A stretch of 44,147 nt of DNA, taken from assembly GCA_027315005.1 (NCBI GenBank), contig DAHUZT010000009.1, positions 1-44,147 on the forward strand, read 5' to 3'. The notes under the pieces were generated by a model that was given only the letters and a program-made list of their open reading frames with translations, was not told the origin of the DNA and ran no database searches. Below are positions 1 to 8,627 of the stretch, one piece after another; the stretch's first letter is position 1; every line of letters begins with the position of its first letter. A program made the translations under genes and the position numbers. Origin of the DNA: Acidimicrobiaceae bacterium. Lineage in GTDB: Bacteria > Actinomycetota > Acidimicrobiia > Acidimicrobiales > RAAP-2.

Positions 1-318
1 GACGGTGACGTCTACGACCAGCAGGATCACGTCGGCGACGTCGAGCGCGCGCTCGGACTGGGCCCGCACCTGCCGGTCGAGGGGATCGTCGCCCGTCGAC
101 AGTCCACCGGTATCGACCACCGTGAAGGACCGGCCGCACCACTCGGCCACCAGTTCCTTGCGGTCGCGGGTGACCCCCGGCCGCTCCTCGACCACGGTCG
201 CCCTGCGGCCGACGATGCGGTTCACCAGGGTGGACTTTCCCACGTTCGGTCGCCCGGCGACGACCACCAGAGGTCGTGATACCGGAGGCCCGAATCCTGG
301 ACCCGCGTCCACGCTCAC
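1..318 (-). CDS. der: GTPase Der (EngA), N-terminal part
   Basis: Partial gene that runs off the left edge; 106 codons are visible. Der is a double-GTPase that assists assembly of the large ribosomal subunit. The visible part is the first G domain: the P-loop GRPNVGKST, a switch-I region with a conserved threonine in RPGVTRD, and the G3 motif DTGG. The start is a GTG at 318 whose last two bases share the TGA stop of the upstream DUF512 gene (GTGA overlap), so the two are translationally coupled. The second G domain and the KH-like domain lie outside the window. Identification is secure from the G motifs; only the exact N-terminus is inferred. Confidence 0.93.
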   Translation of the reverse strand, partial: MSVDAGPGFGPPVSRPLVVVAGRPNVGKSTLVNRIVGRRATVVEERPGVTRDRKELVAEWCGRSFTVVDTGGLSTGDDPLDRQVRAQSERALDVADVILLVVDVTV

Positions 319-1754
319 GACGATCGCCCCAGCGAGACGGCCATCGGCACGGCAGCGGCCGGTCTTGTCGATCCCGGCCGGCCGGCGTCGAGTGCGCGGC
401 GGAGCGAGCGTCCGTCGGTGGGCACCACCTCGACCGCCCTCGGGAGATCGGCCGGAGTCAGATCGTCGAGGAAGCGGCCTCCGGAGAGGCAGGCGTCGGG
501 CAGCAGGTACCGGTGTCCCTCGGGCTGGTGACGGAGGACGTCGATCAGATCAGCCCCGGTCAGAAGGCCGGCTACGCCGATGTTGCCGCCGAAGAAGTGG
601 TTGGGGACCGAAACCACCCGGACGTCCTCCCGGCCGAGGGACGCCACGAGCGGCCCGATGACGAGCGACCCGTACTCACCGGTGAGGATCGCCACCGGCG
701 CACCGGTGGTGTCCGGTGGCCCGGGCGACCCGCGTGGAGCCCGGTATCCGGTGGGCGGCGCCCCGTCCACCGCAGCAAAGAAGCCGGGCCTGACCCCGAG
801 AGCGGCCCGTTCGTCACCACCGAAGGCGGCCTCGAAAGCCCTGGCCATACCCAGGCCGTTCTCGTGCTGGGGGAAGCCCTCGTAGGTCGAGGCCGGGGGG
901 AAGGCCCGCTCCGCCATCAGGTAGTACTCGTCGGCGGCGAAGACCATCCGTCGTCCGAGCGCAGCGAGGAACGTCTGTTGCCACGAGTCCACCGTGTCAC
1001 AGACCGCGCCAGCCTCCTCCCGGGTGTGCGGGCGCATGGCCGTCTCGCTCGAGAAGCGGCTCACCCCCAAGGGGACGCAGGCCACCGTGGCCAGTTCCGG
1101 ATACCGGTCGAGCACTCCGGTCAGGGTGTCCTCCAGGACGGCTCCGTCGTTGCGGCCCGGGCACACCACCACCTGGCCATGGACCTCGATCCCCCCGTCG
1201 AGGAGGGCTCCGAGCCACCGGAGGCTGACCGCGCCCCGGCGGTTGCGGAGCAGCCCAGCCCGGACCTCGGGATCTGTGGCGTGGATGGAGACGAACAGCG
1301 GGCTCAGTCGCTCGGTCAGTACCCGTTCGAGGTCCATCTCGGTGAACCTTGTGAGGGTCGTGAAATTCCCGTAGAGGAACGACAGCCGGTAATCGTCGTC
1401 CTTCAGTGACAGGCTTCGGCGCATCCCCTTGGGCAGCTGGTGGATGAAGCAGAATTCACAGTGGTTGTCACAGGTCCGGACCCGGTCGAACACCGCGGAC
1501 GACACCTCGGCGCCGAGGGGTTCCCCGGGTTGTTTGCGCACGGCGACCGCGAGAGGGTCGAGGTGCCCGCTCCGACCCACCAGGAGGTCCAGCTCGGGTT
1601 CGTCCACCAGCAGGCTGTACTCGATGACGTCTCGTGGTGACCGGCCACTGACCGACAGCAGCCGGTCTCCGGCCCGAAGCCCTGCCCGGTCCGCGGGGGA
1701 CGATGGCGTTACGCCGACGATTTCGGGCACCGACGTCACCCGGGGCACCGACAT
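315..1754 (-). CDS. PDZ / radical-SAM DUF512-family protein
   Basis: 479 residues. An N-terminal PDZ-like segment (about 10-62, with [11 protein letters not shown]) is followed by the radical-SAM cluster CDNHCEFC (Cys95, Cys99, Cys102, spacing C-x3-C-x2-C), then the DUF512 C-terminal region. The family is widespread next to der in Gram-positive bacteria, and its reaction is not established as far as I know. The cysteine pattern predicts a 4Fe-4S cluster and S-adenosylmethionine cleavage. The ATG at 1754 lies six bases after a TAGCCT hexamer on this strand, so the mRNA is probably leaderless. It is the first gene of the unit that continues into der through a GTGA overlap. The length is normal for the family, and no key residue is missing in what I can see. 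Confidence 0.9.
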   Translation of the reverse strand: MSVPRVTSVPEIVGVTPSSPADRAGLRAGDRLLSVSGRSPRDVIEYSLLVDEPELDLLVGRSGHLDPLAVAVRKQPGEPLGAEVSSAVFDRVRTCDNHCEFCFIHQLPKGMRRSLSLKDDDYRLSFLYGNFTTLTRFTEMDLERVLTERLSPLFVSIHATDPEVRAGLLRNRRGAVSLRWLGALLDGGIEVHGQVVVCPGRNDGAVLEDTLTGVLDRYPELATVACVPLGVSRFSSETAMRPHTREEAGAVCDTVDSWQQTFLAALGRRMVFAADEYYLMAERAFPPASTYEGFPQHENGLGMARAFEAAFGGDERAALGVRPGFFAAVDGAPPTGYRAPRGSPGPPDTTGAPVAILTGEYGSLVIGPLVASLGREDVRVVSVPNHFFGGNIGVAGLLTGADLIDVLRHQPEGHRYLLPDACLSGGRFLDDLTPADLPRAVEVVPTDGRSLRRALDAGRPGSTRPAAAVPMAVSLGRSS

Positions 1755-1760
1755 TGCACC

Positions 1761-1766
1761 AGGCTA
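1761..1766 (-). promoter_or_regulatory. -10 element TAGCCT of the DUF512-der unit
   Basis: On the minus strand TAGCCT is followed by six bases and then the ATG at 1754. With initiation about 6-7 bases downstream, the transcript would begin at or next to the start codon. No Shine-Dalgarno sequence fits in that space and no clear -35 box is visible. The same eight bases, TAGCCTGG, occur in the opposite orientation before ispH. Confidence 0.6.
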
Positions 1767-1831
1767 TCGGTTCACCTGTTGCCTCCCGGCACCACCGCCG
1801 GGCGCTGAACTGTACGGTTCGAGGCCGCCGG

Positions 1832-1837
1832 TAGCCT
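1832..1837 (+). promoter_or_regulatory. -10 element TAGCCT of ispH
   Basis: TAGCCT ends six bases before the GTG at 1844. This is the same hexamer and spacing as the divergent DUF512 promoter, and the 89-base gap between the two genes holds both. A leaderless transcript is inferred. Confidence 0.6.
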
Positions 1838-1843
1838 GGAAAG

Positions 1844-2935
1844 GTGGATGTCGACCTGGTGCTGCTGGCCGAGCCGCGTGGCTTCTGTGCCGGCGTGGAG
1901 AAGGCGATCAAGGCCCTGGCCTGGATGGTCCGGGTGTTCGAGCCGCCCGTCTACTGCTACCACGAGATCGTTCACAACCAGCACGTCGTCGATCAGTTCC
2001 GGGCACAGGGGGTCCGTTTCGTGGACGATGTGGACGGGGTGCCCGAAGGGGCACCGCTCATGCTCTCCGCCCATGGGTCTGCCCCCGAGGTCGTGCTGGC
2101 CGCTCGCAGCCGCGGACGGGTGGTGGTGGACGCGGTGTGCCCACTCGTGACCAAGGTCCATCACGAGCTGAAGGTGCGGGCCGACAAGGGCTACACGGTT
2201 CTCTACGTGGGCCACCAGGGCCACGAGGAGGCGGTCGGCACGATGGCGGTCGCCCCCGCTGCGGTGCGGCTGCTCGAGCGGACAGAGGACGTCGACCGGA
2301 TCGGCGCGCTCGCAGGCGACGGTGAGGAGCCACCACCGGTCGCCCTGCTGGCCCAGACCACGCTGAGTCACGACGAGTGGGCCGGAATCGTCGAACGGGC
2401 CAAGGAGCGCTATCCGGACCTGTGGATGCCAAACCGCAGTGACCTCTGCTTTGCCACCACAAATCGGCAGGCGGCCCTCAAGGCACTGGCCGGCCGGGCC
2501 GACGCGGTCGTCGTCATCGGCTCCGACAACTCGTCCAACACCGTGGCACTGGAGAAGGTGGCCCGAGCCTTCGGCTGTCCCCGAGTGGTGCGGATCAACG
2601 ATGCCGCCGAGCTCCCCGACGACCTGACGGGCACCGTGGGGGTGACGGCGGGGGCTTCGGCTCCGGAGGCCCTGGTGCGTGCCGTGGTGGACCGGCTCTC
2701 ACCCAAAGAGGGTGTTCGGATCGCATCGGTCACGGTCGAGGAGGAGTACTTCCCCCCACCGCCGGAGCTGCGTGACCTGCTGCGGCGACTCGAGCTCGCC
2801 CTCGACACCTTCAGCACGTCGCCGGCAGCCGGCGACCGATCGAAGACGCCGCGCGGGGGCGCGGACCGATCCGGCGCCCTCCTCGACGACCGCACGGTAG
2901 CGGCCGCCGCCGTGCTCGAGCTCCTGGAGCGATGA
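1844..2935 (+). CDS. ispH: 4-hydroxy-3-methylbut-2-enyl diphosphate reductase (IspH)
   Basis: 363 residues. It catalyses the last step of the MEP pathway, reducing HMBPP to IPP and DMAPP with a 4Fe-4S cluster. The three cluster ligands are visible as Cys15 (RGFCAGV), Cys99 (DAVCPLV) and Cys202 (SDLCFATTNRQ). Other family residues are His44 (EIVHN), His77 (SAHGS), the HQGHEE segment near 124-129 and GSDNSSNT near 226-233. The last roughly 50 residues are a Pro/Ser/Arg-rich extension beyond the catalytic fold. The GTG start is chosen because TAGCCT sits six bases upstream and the product then begins just before the first strand. The HD-domain gene follows after 52 bases and may be cotranscribed. 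Confidence 0.96.
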   Translation: MDVDLVLLAEPRGFCAGVEKAIKALAWMVRVFEPPVYCYHEIVHNQHVVDQFRAQGVRFVDDVDGVPEGAPLMLSAHGSAPEVVLAARSRGRVVVDAVCPLVTKVHHELKVRADKGYTVLYVGHQGHEEAVGTMAVAPAAVRLLERTEDVDRIGALAGDGEEPPPVALLAQTTLSHDEWAGIVERAKERYPDLWMPNRSDLCFATTNRQAALKALAGRADAVVVIGSDNSSNTVALEKVARAFGCPRVVRINDAAELPDDLTGTVGVTAGASAPEALVRAVVDRLSPKEGVRIASVTVEEEYFPPPPELRDLLRRLELALDTFSTSPAAGDRSKTPRGGADRSGALLDDRTVAAAAVLELLER

Positions 2936-2987
2936 TCGCCCCCACTCCCACCCGGTGCCGTCCGGCGATCGGCGCGAGACTGGAAGC

Positions 2988-3557
2988 ATGACGACGACAT
3001 CCTCCACCTCCGGCACCTCGTTCACCAGCATGGACACGTCCACCGCCGAGCAGTGGGCGGTCATCGGCGAGGAGACGGCCCGAAATCAGTCCCGAGTGGC
3101 CGACCGCGTCCTCGCCATGCTCGCCTCCCTCGACACGGTGGTCGACGGCTTCGCGGTGGACCAGCTCGTCCACTGTCTGCAGACGGCGACCCGGGCTGAA
3201 CGGGCCGGAGCAGACGAAGAGCTGGTCGTGGCGTCGCTCTGCCACGACGTCGGCAAGGCGGTATCGGTGCCGAACCACCCCCGGATCGCGGCAGAGATCC
3301 TCCGTCCCTACGTCCGACCCGAGGTGACCGCTGCCATCGCTGCCCATCAGGACTTCCAGGGTCGGCACTACTACCACCACTTCGACCTCGATCCGGACCA
3401 ACGGGACCACTACCGGAACGAGCCATGGTACGACCTGGCCGAACGGTTCGCCGACGAATGGGACCAGGTGAGCTTCGACCCCGACTACCCGACCGAGCCG
3501 CTGGACCACTTCGAGCCGATGCTGCGGGCGGTGTTCGGACGGCCACGACACCACTGA
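2988..3557 (+). CDS. HD-domain protein, possibly a diiron oxygenase-like enzyme
   Basis: 189 residues, ATG at 2988. HD-type metal ligands are visible at His62, His86-Asp87 (SLCHDVGK), His97 and His120 (AAHQDFQGRHYYHHF), with a conserved-looking ERFADEWDQ near 152-160. The 24-residue gap between the first His and the HD pair, and the HQDFQGRHYY segment, resemble the small PhnZ/TmpB/myo-inositol-oxygenase-like branch rather than HDIG nucleotide phosphodiesterases. That placement is from memory, and the substrate is unknown. Its TGA overlaps the ATG of the glycosyltransferase (TGATG), so translation is probably coupled. A weak -10-like GAGACT lies six bases before the ATG, but transcription from ispH is also possible. 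Confidence 0.75.
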   Translation: MTTTSSTSGTSFTSMDTSTAEQWAVIGEETARNQSRVADRVLAMLASLDTVVDGFAVDQLVHCLQTATRAERAGADEELVVASLCHDVGKAVSVPNHPRIAAEILRPYVRPEVTAAIAAHQDFQGRHYYHHFDLDPDQRDHYRNEPWYDLAERFADEWDQVSFDPDYPTEPLDHFEPMLRAVFGRPRHH

Positions 3558-4405
3558 TGACCCCCACCCAGCGGCACCGCTGGTTCACCCTTCCCCAGAG
3601 CCGCGACCGGCGCCGACGCGGCGAGCTGGTCGCGTTCGCCGTGGATGAGGCCAGGCGCCGGTTCGAGCTGGACTACCCCGGCCTCCGGTTCGGACCGGTC
3701 ACTGCGGTGGTCGCCGCATTCGAGGAGGAGGACAACATCGGCGATGTCCTGAAGGCCATGCCCTCCCTGGTCGGCGAGCTCGAGGTCTCCACCCTGGTCA
3801 TCGTCGACGGTGGCTCGGACGGAACGGCTCGGATCGCCGTCGGGTCGGGTGCCACGACCTGTGTGCTTCCGATCAACCTCGGCCACGGGGTGGCCCTCCG
3901 GCTCGGGTACGAGCTGGCCGCCGCACACGGCGCCCGTTTCGTGGTCACGCTCGACGCTGACGGACAGAACGATCCGACCGAGCTGGAGTCGATGGTTCTG
4001 CCGGTGATCGAAGGTGAGGCCGACTTCGTCATCGCCTCGCGCAAGCTCGGCGTGGACCAGACCACCGACCGGTTCCGCCGGGCCGGGGTGACGGTCTACG
4101 CATCCCTGCTCAACGCCATCACCTCCCAGAAGCTCACCGACTCGTCGAACGGCTACCGGGCGTTCAGCGTGGAGCTGCTCGAAGACATTCTCCCCCATCT
4201 GGTGCAGAGCCAGTACCAGACGGCCGAGGTGGTGATCACGGCGGCCAGCCGAGGCTGGCGGATCACGGAACGCCCGACGGTCTGGCATCCACGGGCTTCG
4301 GGTATGTCGAAGAAAGGGGGGAACCTCTTCTTCGGCCTGCAGTACGCCAGGGTGATCGCTACCACCTGGTGGCGGGTCACTCTGGGGAACCGCCACCGGA
4401 TGTGA
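3557..4405 (+). CDS. GT2-family glycosyltransferase, dolichol-phosphate-mannose-synthase-like
   Basis: 282 residues. A GT-A fold is indicated by VVAAFEEEDNIG (51-62), VDGGSDGT (83-90) and the metal-binding DADGQNDP (DxD at 133-135). These are typical of polyprenyl-phosphate sugar transferases and NDP-sugar GT2 enzymes. There is no C-terminal membrane pair as in some DPM1 proteins, so the enzyme is probably cytoplasmic or peripheral. The ATG overlaps the stop of the HD gene by one base. The gene ends in a 49-base gap facing the plsC-like gene. The donor sugar and acceptor cannot be read from the sequence; the adjacent isoprenoid gene makes a polyprenyl-phosphate acceptor plausible but unproven. 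Confidence 0.85.
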   Translation: MTPTQRHRWFTLPQSRDRRRRGELVAFAVDEARRRFELDYPGLRFGPVTAVVAAFEEEDNIGDVLKAMPSLVGELEVSTLVIVDGGSDGTARIAVGSGATTCVLPINLGHGVALRLGYELAAAHGARFVVTLDADGQNDPTELESMVLPVIEGEADFVIASRKLGVDQTTDRFRRAGVTVYASLLNAITSQKLTDSSNGYRAFSVELLEDILPHLVQSQYQTAEVVITAASRGWRITERPTVWHPRASGMSKKGGNLFFGLQYARVIATTWWRVTLGNRHRM

Positions 4406-4417
4406 ACACCGCCCTCC

Positions 4418-4437
4418 TCCCGGAGCGCCGACCGGGA
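4418..4437. terminator. Hairpin between convergent genes
   Basis: TCCCGG (4418-4423) and CCGGGA (4432-4437) form a six-base-pair stem with an eight-base loop in the 49-base gap between the convergent GT2 and plsC-like genes. There is no T-tract on either side, so it would be a non-canonical bidirectional terminator at best. Confidence 0.4.
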
Positions 4438-4454
4438 AGCCGGCAGGGTCTGGA

Positions 4455-5177
4455 TCAGAACCGGCCGGCGGAGGCGACCGCACGGTCGTAGAGGTTCTGG
4501 AGCGTCTGGGCCAGCAGCTCGGTCCGGCGGTGGATCTCCGATCGGGACGCCCGACCGGTGCCCGTCCGCTCGGGGGGTGCCATGGGTTCGCCCACCACGA
4601 GCTGGATGTGGCGAGGTCGCGGGATCCTGGACCCCTTGGGCATCACCGATGCCGATCCGCCGATACCGACCGGAACCACCGTGGCACCGGTGCGGGCGGC
4701 GAGGAACGCCACCCCTTCGAAGAGATCCTCGACGACCGGCCCGGTCCGCCGGGTCCCCTCGGGGAAGAGGATCAGCGCCTCATCGGCTTCGAGGACGTGC
4801 TGAGCCCGCCGCAGTGACTCCCGGTCGGGGCCACCCCTGCGTACCGGGAAAGCGCCGATCGGGGGGAGGATCCTGGCCAGCAGGGCGTTGTCCCAGAGGC
4901 TGTCCTTGGCCATGTAGTGGAGCTTGCGGGTGGTGACCTCCGAGGCCACGAAGAAGTCGATGAAGGAGCGGTGGACGGGGGCGATGACGACCGGGCCATC
5001 GGCGGGTACCCGTCCCTGCCACTCGATCGTCGTGCGGAACAGCAGCCGGTTCAAGAGGTGCACGAGGATCCGGAGGAAACGGTAGAGCGGGGTGAACCGG
5101 GTGTCCACCAACCGGTCGTCCGCACGCTGCCGGTCGGTGTCTCCGTGGTCGTCCCCTGGCGCGCGTGCACCGTTCAC
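4455..5177 (-). CDS. 1-acyl-glycerol-3-phosphate acyltransferase-like (PlsC family)
   Basis: 240 residues. The acyltransferase box HRSFID (HX4D, His69-Asp74) and the phosphate-binding FPEGTR (138-143) identify the LPLAT/PlsC family, which moves an acyl chain to the sn-2 position of lysophosphatidate at the membrane. A later VPVGI (169-172) is also typical. A hydrophobic stretch near 33-48 (LYRFLRILVHLLNRLL) probably lies against the membrane. The start is the GTG at 5177, which overlaps the TGA of cmk as GTGA; an in-frame GTG two codons upstream is the alternative. An open frame continues far upstream, but it reads across cmk in another frame and is not coding. It is the last gene of the scpA operon. 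Confidence 0.88.
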   Translation of the reverse strand: MNGARAPGDDHGDTDRQRADDRLVDTRFTPLYRFLRILVHLLNRLLFRTTIEWQGRVPADGPVVIAPVHRSFIDFFVASEVTTRKLHYMAKDSLWDNALLARILPPIGAFPVRRGGPDRESLRRAQHVLEADEALILFPEGTRRTGPVVEDLFEGVAFLAARTGATVVPVGIGGSASVMPKGSRIPRPRHIQLVVGEPMAPPERTGTGRASRSEIHRRTELLAQTLQNLYDRAVASAGRF

Positions 5178-5794
5178 AGCCACCCCATCACTTCCTCGAC
5201 CACCTCGGACACCGTGCGATCCGTGGTGTCGAGCACCTTCGCTCCCTCGGCCACCTCGAGCGGGGAGGCCGATCGGGTGCTGTCGAGCCGGTCGCGGCGG
5301 GCGAGGGCATTGGCGTCCTCGTCCGCCCTCCTCCGTGCGCGCTCCTCGGGGCTGGCGGTCAGGTAGAGCTTGAGGTCGGCGTCGGGGAAGACGACCGAGC
5401 CGATGTCCCTTCCCTCGACCACCCCCCCGCCCCGCTCGGCCACCCAGCGCCGTTGCCGTCCGACCAGGACCGACCGGACGTCTGGATTCCTCGCGACGGC
5501 CGAGACCGCGGCGCTCACCTCGGGACTGCGGATGGCGTCGGTGATGTCCGTCCCGTCGGACCGGATCCGCCCTCCCACCTCGAGGTCGAGCTGCCGGGCC
5601 AACGAGCCGATGGCCCCGACGTCCCCCGGGTCCAGGCCGCGTTGGAGCGCGGCCCAGGTGACCGCCCGGTACATGGCTCCGGTGTCGAGTCGGTCCACGC
5701 CCAGTCGCTCGGCCAGTGCCTTCGACACCGTCGACTTGCCCGAGCCCGCAGGTCCGTCGATCGCGACCAGCGGGAGGCACGAGGCAGAGGTCAC
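5174..5794 (-). CDS. cmk: Cytidylate kinase
   Basis: 206 residues. It phosphorylates CMP and dCMP to the diphosphates. The P-loop GPAGSGKS lies at 14-21, followed by LDTGAMYRAVTW, a family signature near 36-47. EGRDIGSVVFPDADLKLYL and the basic lid ASPEERARRR are also present. The ATG shares bases with the TGA of aroA upstream (ATGA). cmk next to aroA is a common linkage in many bacteria, and here plsC follows through a GTGA overlap. Slightly shorter than the usual 215-230 residues, but all active-site segments are present. Confidence 0.95.
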   Translation of the reverse strand: MTSASCLPLVAIDGPAGSGKSTVSKALAERLGVDRLDTGAMYRAVTWAALQRGLDPGDVGAIGSLARQLDLEVGGRIRSDGTDITDAIRSPEVSAAVSAVARNPDVRSVLVGRQRRWVAERGGGVVEGRDIGSVVFPDADLKLYLTASPEERARRRADEDANALARRDRLDSTRSASPLEVAEGAKVLDTTDRTVSEVVEEVMGWL

Positions 5795-7101
5795 GATCGT
5801 GTCTCCGGCGGGTCCGTCAGCCTGCGGAGGTCGTCGGCGAAGCCCGGATAGCTGGTGTCGACCGCCGCCCAGCCGGTGATGGTCGACGTGGACCAGTCAG
5901 CGCACGCCATCCCGGCAACTGCCGCGGCCATCGCCATCCGGTGGTCCCCGGAGGCGTCGAAGCCTGCCGGGCGCAGCGGGCCGCCCACCCCGTCGACGAT
6001 GAGATCGTCGCCGTCGACCGTCGCGTCGGCTCCGAATGCGCGAGCCAGCTCCATCGATCCGTTCAACCGGTCGGACTCCTTCGAGCGGAGCTCTCCCACG
6101 TCGTGGAACACGGTGCGTCCGAGGGCAGCTGCCGCGGCCACGGTCAGGACGGGCACCTCGTCGAGGGAGGGGATCTCCGCCGCCTCGACCACCGTCCCAT
6201 GCAGACGGCAGGTGGATGCGGTGATGGTCCCGATCCCGTTTCCCGCCTCTTCGACCTCGACGGTGGCAGCCATCCGTCGCAGGACGCCGAGGAACCCGAG
6301 GCGTTCGATGCCGAGCTGGACGTCGGTGACGCTCACCAGGCTGCCCGGGACGAGGATGGCTCCCACCAGCCAGAACGCGGCCTGGGACGGGTCGCCGGGA
6401 ACGGTGAAGGTCCCCGATCGGAGATCGCTCGCAACGAGGCGGATCACCCGTCCCCCGCCCACCCGCTCGAAGGTGATCGTCGCCCCCATGGCCTGGAGCA
6501 TCTCTTCGGTGTGGGCCCGGGTCGCCACCGGCTCCTCCACCACGGTCTCACCCTCGGCGTCGAGCCCGGCCAGGAGCACCGCCGACTTGACCTGGGCGCT
6601 GGCCATCGGCGGTGAATAACGGATGGCGTGAAGGTGACCGCCGGTCACCGTGAGCGGAGGCAGGTAGCCATCGCCCTCACCCTCGACGTGGGCTCCCATG
6701 GCCGTCAACGGTGTTGCCACCCGGTCCATGGGGCGCCGACGAAGTGACCGGTCTCCGGTCAGGGTGGTCGTCCCGTCGAGACCGGCCACCAGTCCGGCAA
6801 GCAGGCGTATGGCGGTCCCGGAATTGCGCAGGTCGACCGGGGCGGCCGGGGCGGCGAGACGGGACCGGCCCCCCCGCACGGTGACGGTCGTGCCCTCCTG
6901 CTCGATCCCGGCCCCCAGCGCAGTCACCGCCTGGCGGGTGCGGGTGACGTCGTCCCCGTCCGCCAGCCCGTGGATGGTGGAGGTGCCCTCGGCCAGGGCG
7001 GCGAGCAGCAGTGCCCGGTGCGAGATCGACTTGTCGCCGGGAACGGTGAGCGAACCGGTGAGGGGAACCCCTCCGGTGACGGTCAGCGCGTCGACGGTCA
7101 T
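5791..7101 (-). CDS. aroA: 3-phosphoshikimate 1-carboxyvinyltransferase (EPSP synthase)
   Basis: 436 residues. It joins shikimate-3-phosphate and PEP in the sixth step of the shikimate pathway. Seen are the N-terminal PGDKSISHRALLLAALA with Lys24, RNSGTAIRLLAG near 92-103, GDRSLRRRPM near 116-125, SAQVKSAVLLAGL, and the C-terminal ELRSKESDR and GDHRMAMA. GDRSLRRRPM matches the SLxxRPM form described for class II enzymes rather than the class I form, but this cannot be settled by eye. It starts at an ATG 19 bases after tyrA and overlaps cmk at its end. The product feeds chorismate to the AroH and TyrA enzymes encoded just upstream in the same operon. Confidence 0.96.
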   Translation of the reverse strand: MTVDALTVTGGVPLTGSLTVPGDKSISHRALLLAALAEGTSTIHGLADGDDVTRTRQAVTALGAGIEQEGTTVTVRGGRSRLAAPAAPVDLRNSGTAIRLLAGLVAGLDGTTTLTGDRSLRRRPMDRVATPLTAMGAHVEGEGDGYLPPLTVTGGHLHAIRYSPPMASAQVKSAVLLAGLDAEGETVVEEPVATRAHTEEMLQAMGATITFERVGGGRVIRLVASDLRSGTFTVPGDPSQAAFWLVGAILVPGSLVSVTDVQLGIERLGFLGVLRRMAATVEVEEAGNGIGTITASTCRLHGTVVEAAEIPSLDEVPVLTVAAAAALGRTVFHDVGELRSKESDRLNGSMELARAFGADATVDGDDLIVDGVGGPLRPAGFDASGDHRMAMAAAVAGMACADWSTSTITGWAAVDTSYPGFADDLRRLTDPPETRS

Positions 7102-7120
7102 GGGGACCTCCTGCCCGAAC

Positions 7121-8266
7121 TCATCGGGACGCTCCGATCACCGCACCCGTCGCCCGGTAGCCCCGATTGGCCAGAGTGGTGACCAGGGTGGGTGCGGCGA
7201 GGGTGTCGACTACCAGTACCAGGACGCCCCGGTCGCCCTCCACCGAGTGTGCGATCTCGAGGTCGTAGATGTTCACACCGAGCTCGGCGGCCATGGTGGT
7301 GACGTCGGCCAGGGTACCGAGCTGATCGGGAACCGGTATCCGGACCTCGACGAGCTGCTCGGGGCGGGGCGCCCGCTCCACCAGCGACCGCCGGGCCTCG
7401 GCCGCCCGGGACAGGATCTCGAGCAGGGAGCGGCGGTCGCGTTCGGCCACCCGGCGGCGCATGGCGCCGAGGGCAGCGATGAGCAGGTCGAGGGTGGCCA
7501 CGATGGCCTCGGCGTTGTCGTCGCAGATGTCGGGCCAGATGCCGGGTTGTCCGGCCGCCACCCGGGTCATGTCCCGGAAGCCCCCCGCCGCGAGCTGGAG
7601 CAGTGCGTTGTGCTCCTCTCCGAAACTGGCTGCCAGGTCCATGAGCGTGGCCGCGGTCAGGTGGGGAACGTGGGACACCACTGCCACCAGCCGGTCGTGC
7701 TGGTCTGGCCGGAGGTCCACCACGCTCGCACCGAGCTCGATGACGACGCTCCGCACGGTGGCGTACGCGGTGGGGTCGGTCCGCTCGGTTGGGGTGAGCA
7801 CCCAGGTCGCGCCCAGGAAGAGCTCGGCAGAGGCGCCGTCCAGTCCGACTTGCTCGGACCCGGCCATGGGGTGGCCGCCCACGAATCCGGGATGGGTGAT
7901 GTCCCCGACCAGCGGCCCCTTCACCCCGCCGACGTCGGTGACCGCCACGTCGGGTTTCCAGCCTTCCGAGGTCGAGAGTGTCCCGACGATCCCGGCCGTG
8001 GCTTGGACCGGCGTTGCGACGACCACCAAATCGGCCCGTCGGTCGATCGCGATGGCATGGACGGCCCCTCGGGCGAGGGCCCGCTCGGCCACGTCCTGGT
8101 CGTCGTCGGTCCCGCTCACCTCCCAACCTCGCGCGGCGAGGGCCAGACCGACCGATCCACCGATGAGGCCGGTCCCGAAGACCATGGCCCGACGCTCGGG
8201 TAACGAGCGCACCACGGGACCGCTGGGCCGGTCCGCCGCACCATTGTCAGCTGGGTAGGTCGTCAC
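7121..8266 (-). CDS. tyrA: Prephenate dehydrogenase with C-terminal ACT domain
   Basis: 381 residues from the GTG at 8266. It oxidises and decarboxylates prephenate to 4-hydroxyphenylpyruvate for tyrosine. The NAD-binding GTGLIGGSVG (31-40) opens a Rossmann fold. GGHPMAGSEQVG and SHVPHL carry the conserved histidines of the TyrA catalytic part. Residues from about 300 onwards (VEVRIPVPDQLGTLADVTT) form an ACT domain, the usual site of amino-acid feedback. The GTG lies inside the end of aroH (20-base overlap) and has an AGGGA about nine bases upstream. A longer frame to 8332 exists but would extend deep into aroH. The gene sits between chorismate mutase and EPSP synthase, as expected for a tyrosine-branch cluster. 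Confidence 0.94.
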   Translation of the reverse strand: MTTYPADNGAADRPSGPVVRSLPERRAMVFGTGLIGGSVGLALAARGWEVSGTDDDQDVAERALARGAVHAIAIDRRADLVVVATPVQATAGIVGTLSTSEGWKPDVAVTDVGGVKGPLVGDITHPGFVGGHPMAGSEQVGLDGASAELFLGATWVLTPTERTDPTAYATVRSVVIELGASVVDLRPDQHDRLVAVVSHVPHLTAATLMDLAASFGEEHNALLQLAAGGFRDMTRVAAGQPGIWPDICDDNAEAIVATLDLLIAALGAMRRRVAERDRRSLLEILSRAAEARRSLVERAPRPEQLVEVRIPVPDQLGTLADVTTMAAELGVNIYDLEIAHSVEGDRGVLVLVVDTLAAPTLVTTLANRGYRATGAVIGASR

Positions 8267-8615
8267 GGAGTCCCTGTGCGCCCTCGAGGTAGACGTGATG
8301 GATGTCTCCTCGTTGCCGAGCGGTCTCGACATGGAGCATCACCCGGATGCACCGAGGTACCGAGCCGACGACGCTCAGCTCACGGGCGCAGATCAGCGGC
8401 ACCGCCCCGAGCCCCATCGAACGGGCGGCGGTGGCCGGAAAGATGGACACGATGTCATCGGTGGCCGTGAACAGGATGGAGATGATGTCGTCATGGTCGA
8501 GCCCGTTGCGGTCGAGCACCTGTTCGAGGAGCGAGACCACCCGCTCGGTGACGTGTGCCGCGGTGTCGTGGTCGACTGTCGTGGCGCCGCGCACGGCCCG
8601 GACGGAGGTTGGCAT
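8247..8615 (-). CDS. aroH: Chorismate mutase, monofunctional AroH type
   Basis: 122 residues, the usual length of the trimeric AroH class found in Bacillus, not the all-helical AroQ class. It converts chorismate to prephenate. Residues equivalent to the Bacillus subtilis active site are in place: Arg9 in VRGATTV, Glu79 in ICARELSV, Arg91 in CIRVMLH and Tyr109 in HVYLEGAQGLRDDL. It follows rluB by 12 bases and overlaps tyrA at its 3' end, so prephenate is made and used by neighbouring products. Confidence 0.95.
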   Translation of the reverse strand: MPTSVRAVRGATTVDHDTAAHVTERVVSLLEQVLDRNGLDHDDIISILFTATDDIVSIFPATAARSMGLGAVPLICARELSVVGSVPRCIRVMLHVETARQRGDIHHVYLEGAQGLRDDLPS

Positions 8616-8627
8616 CAGCCAGGCATG

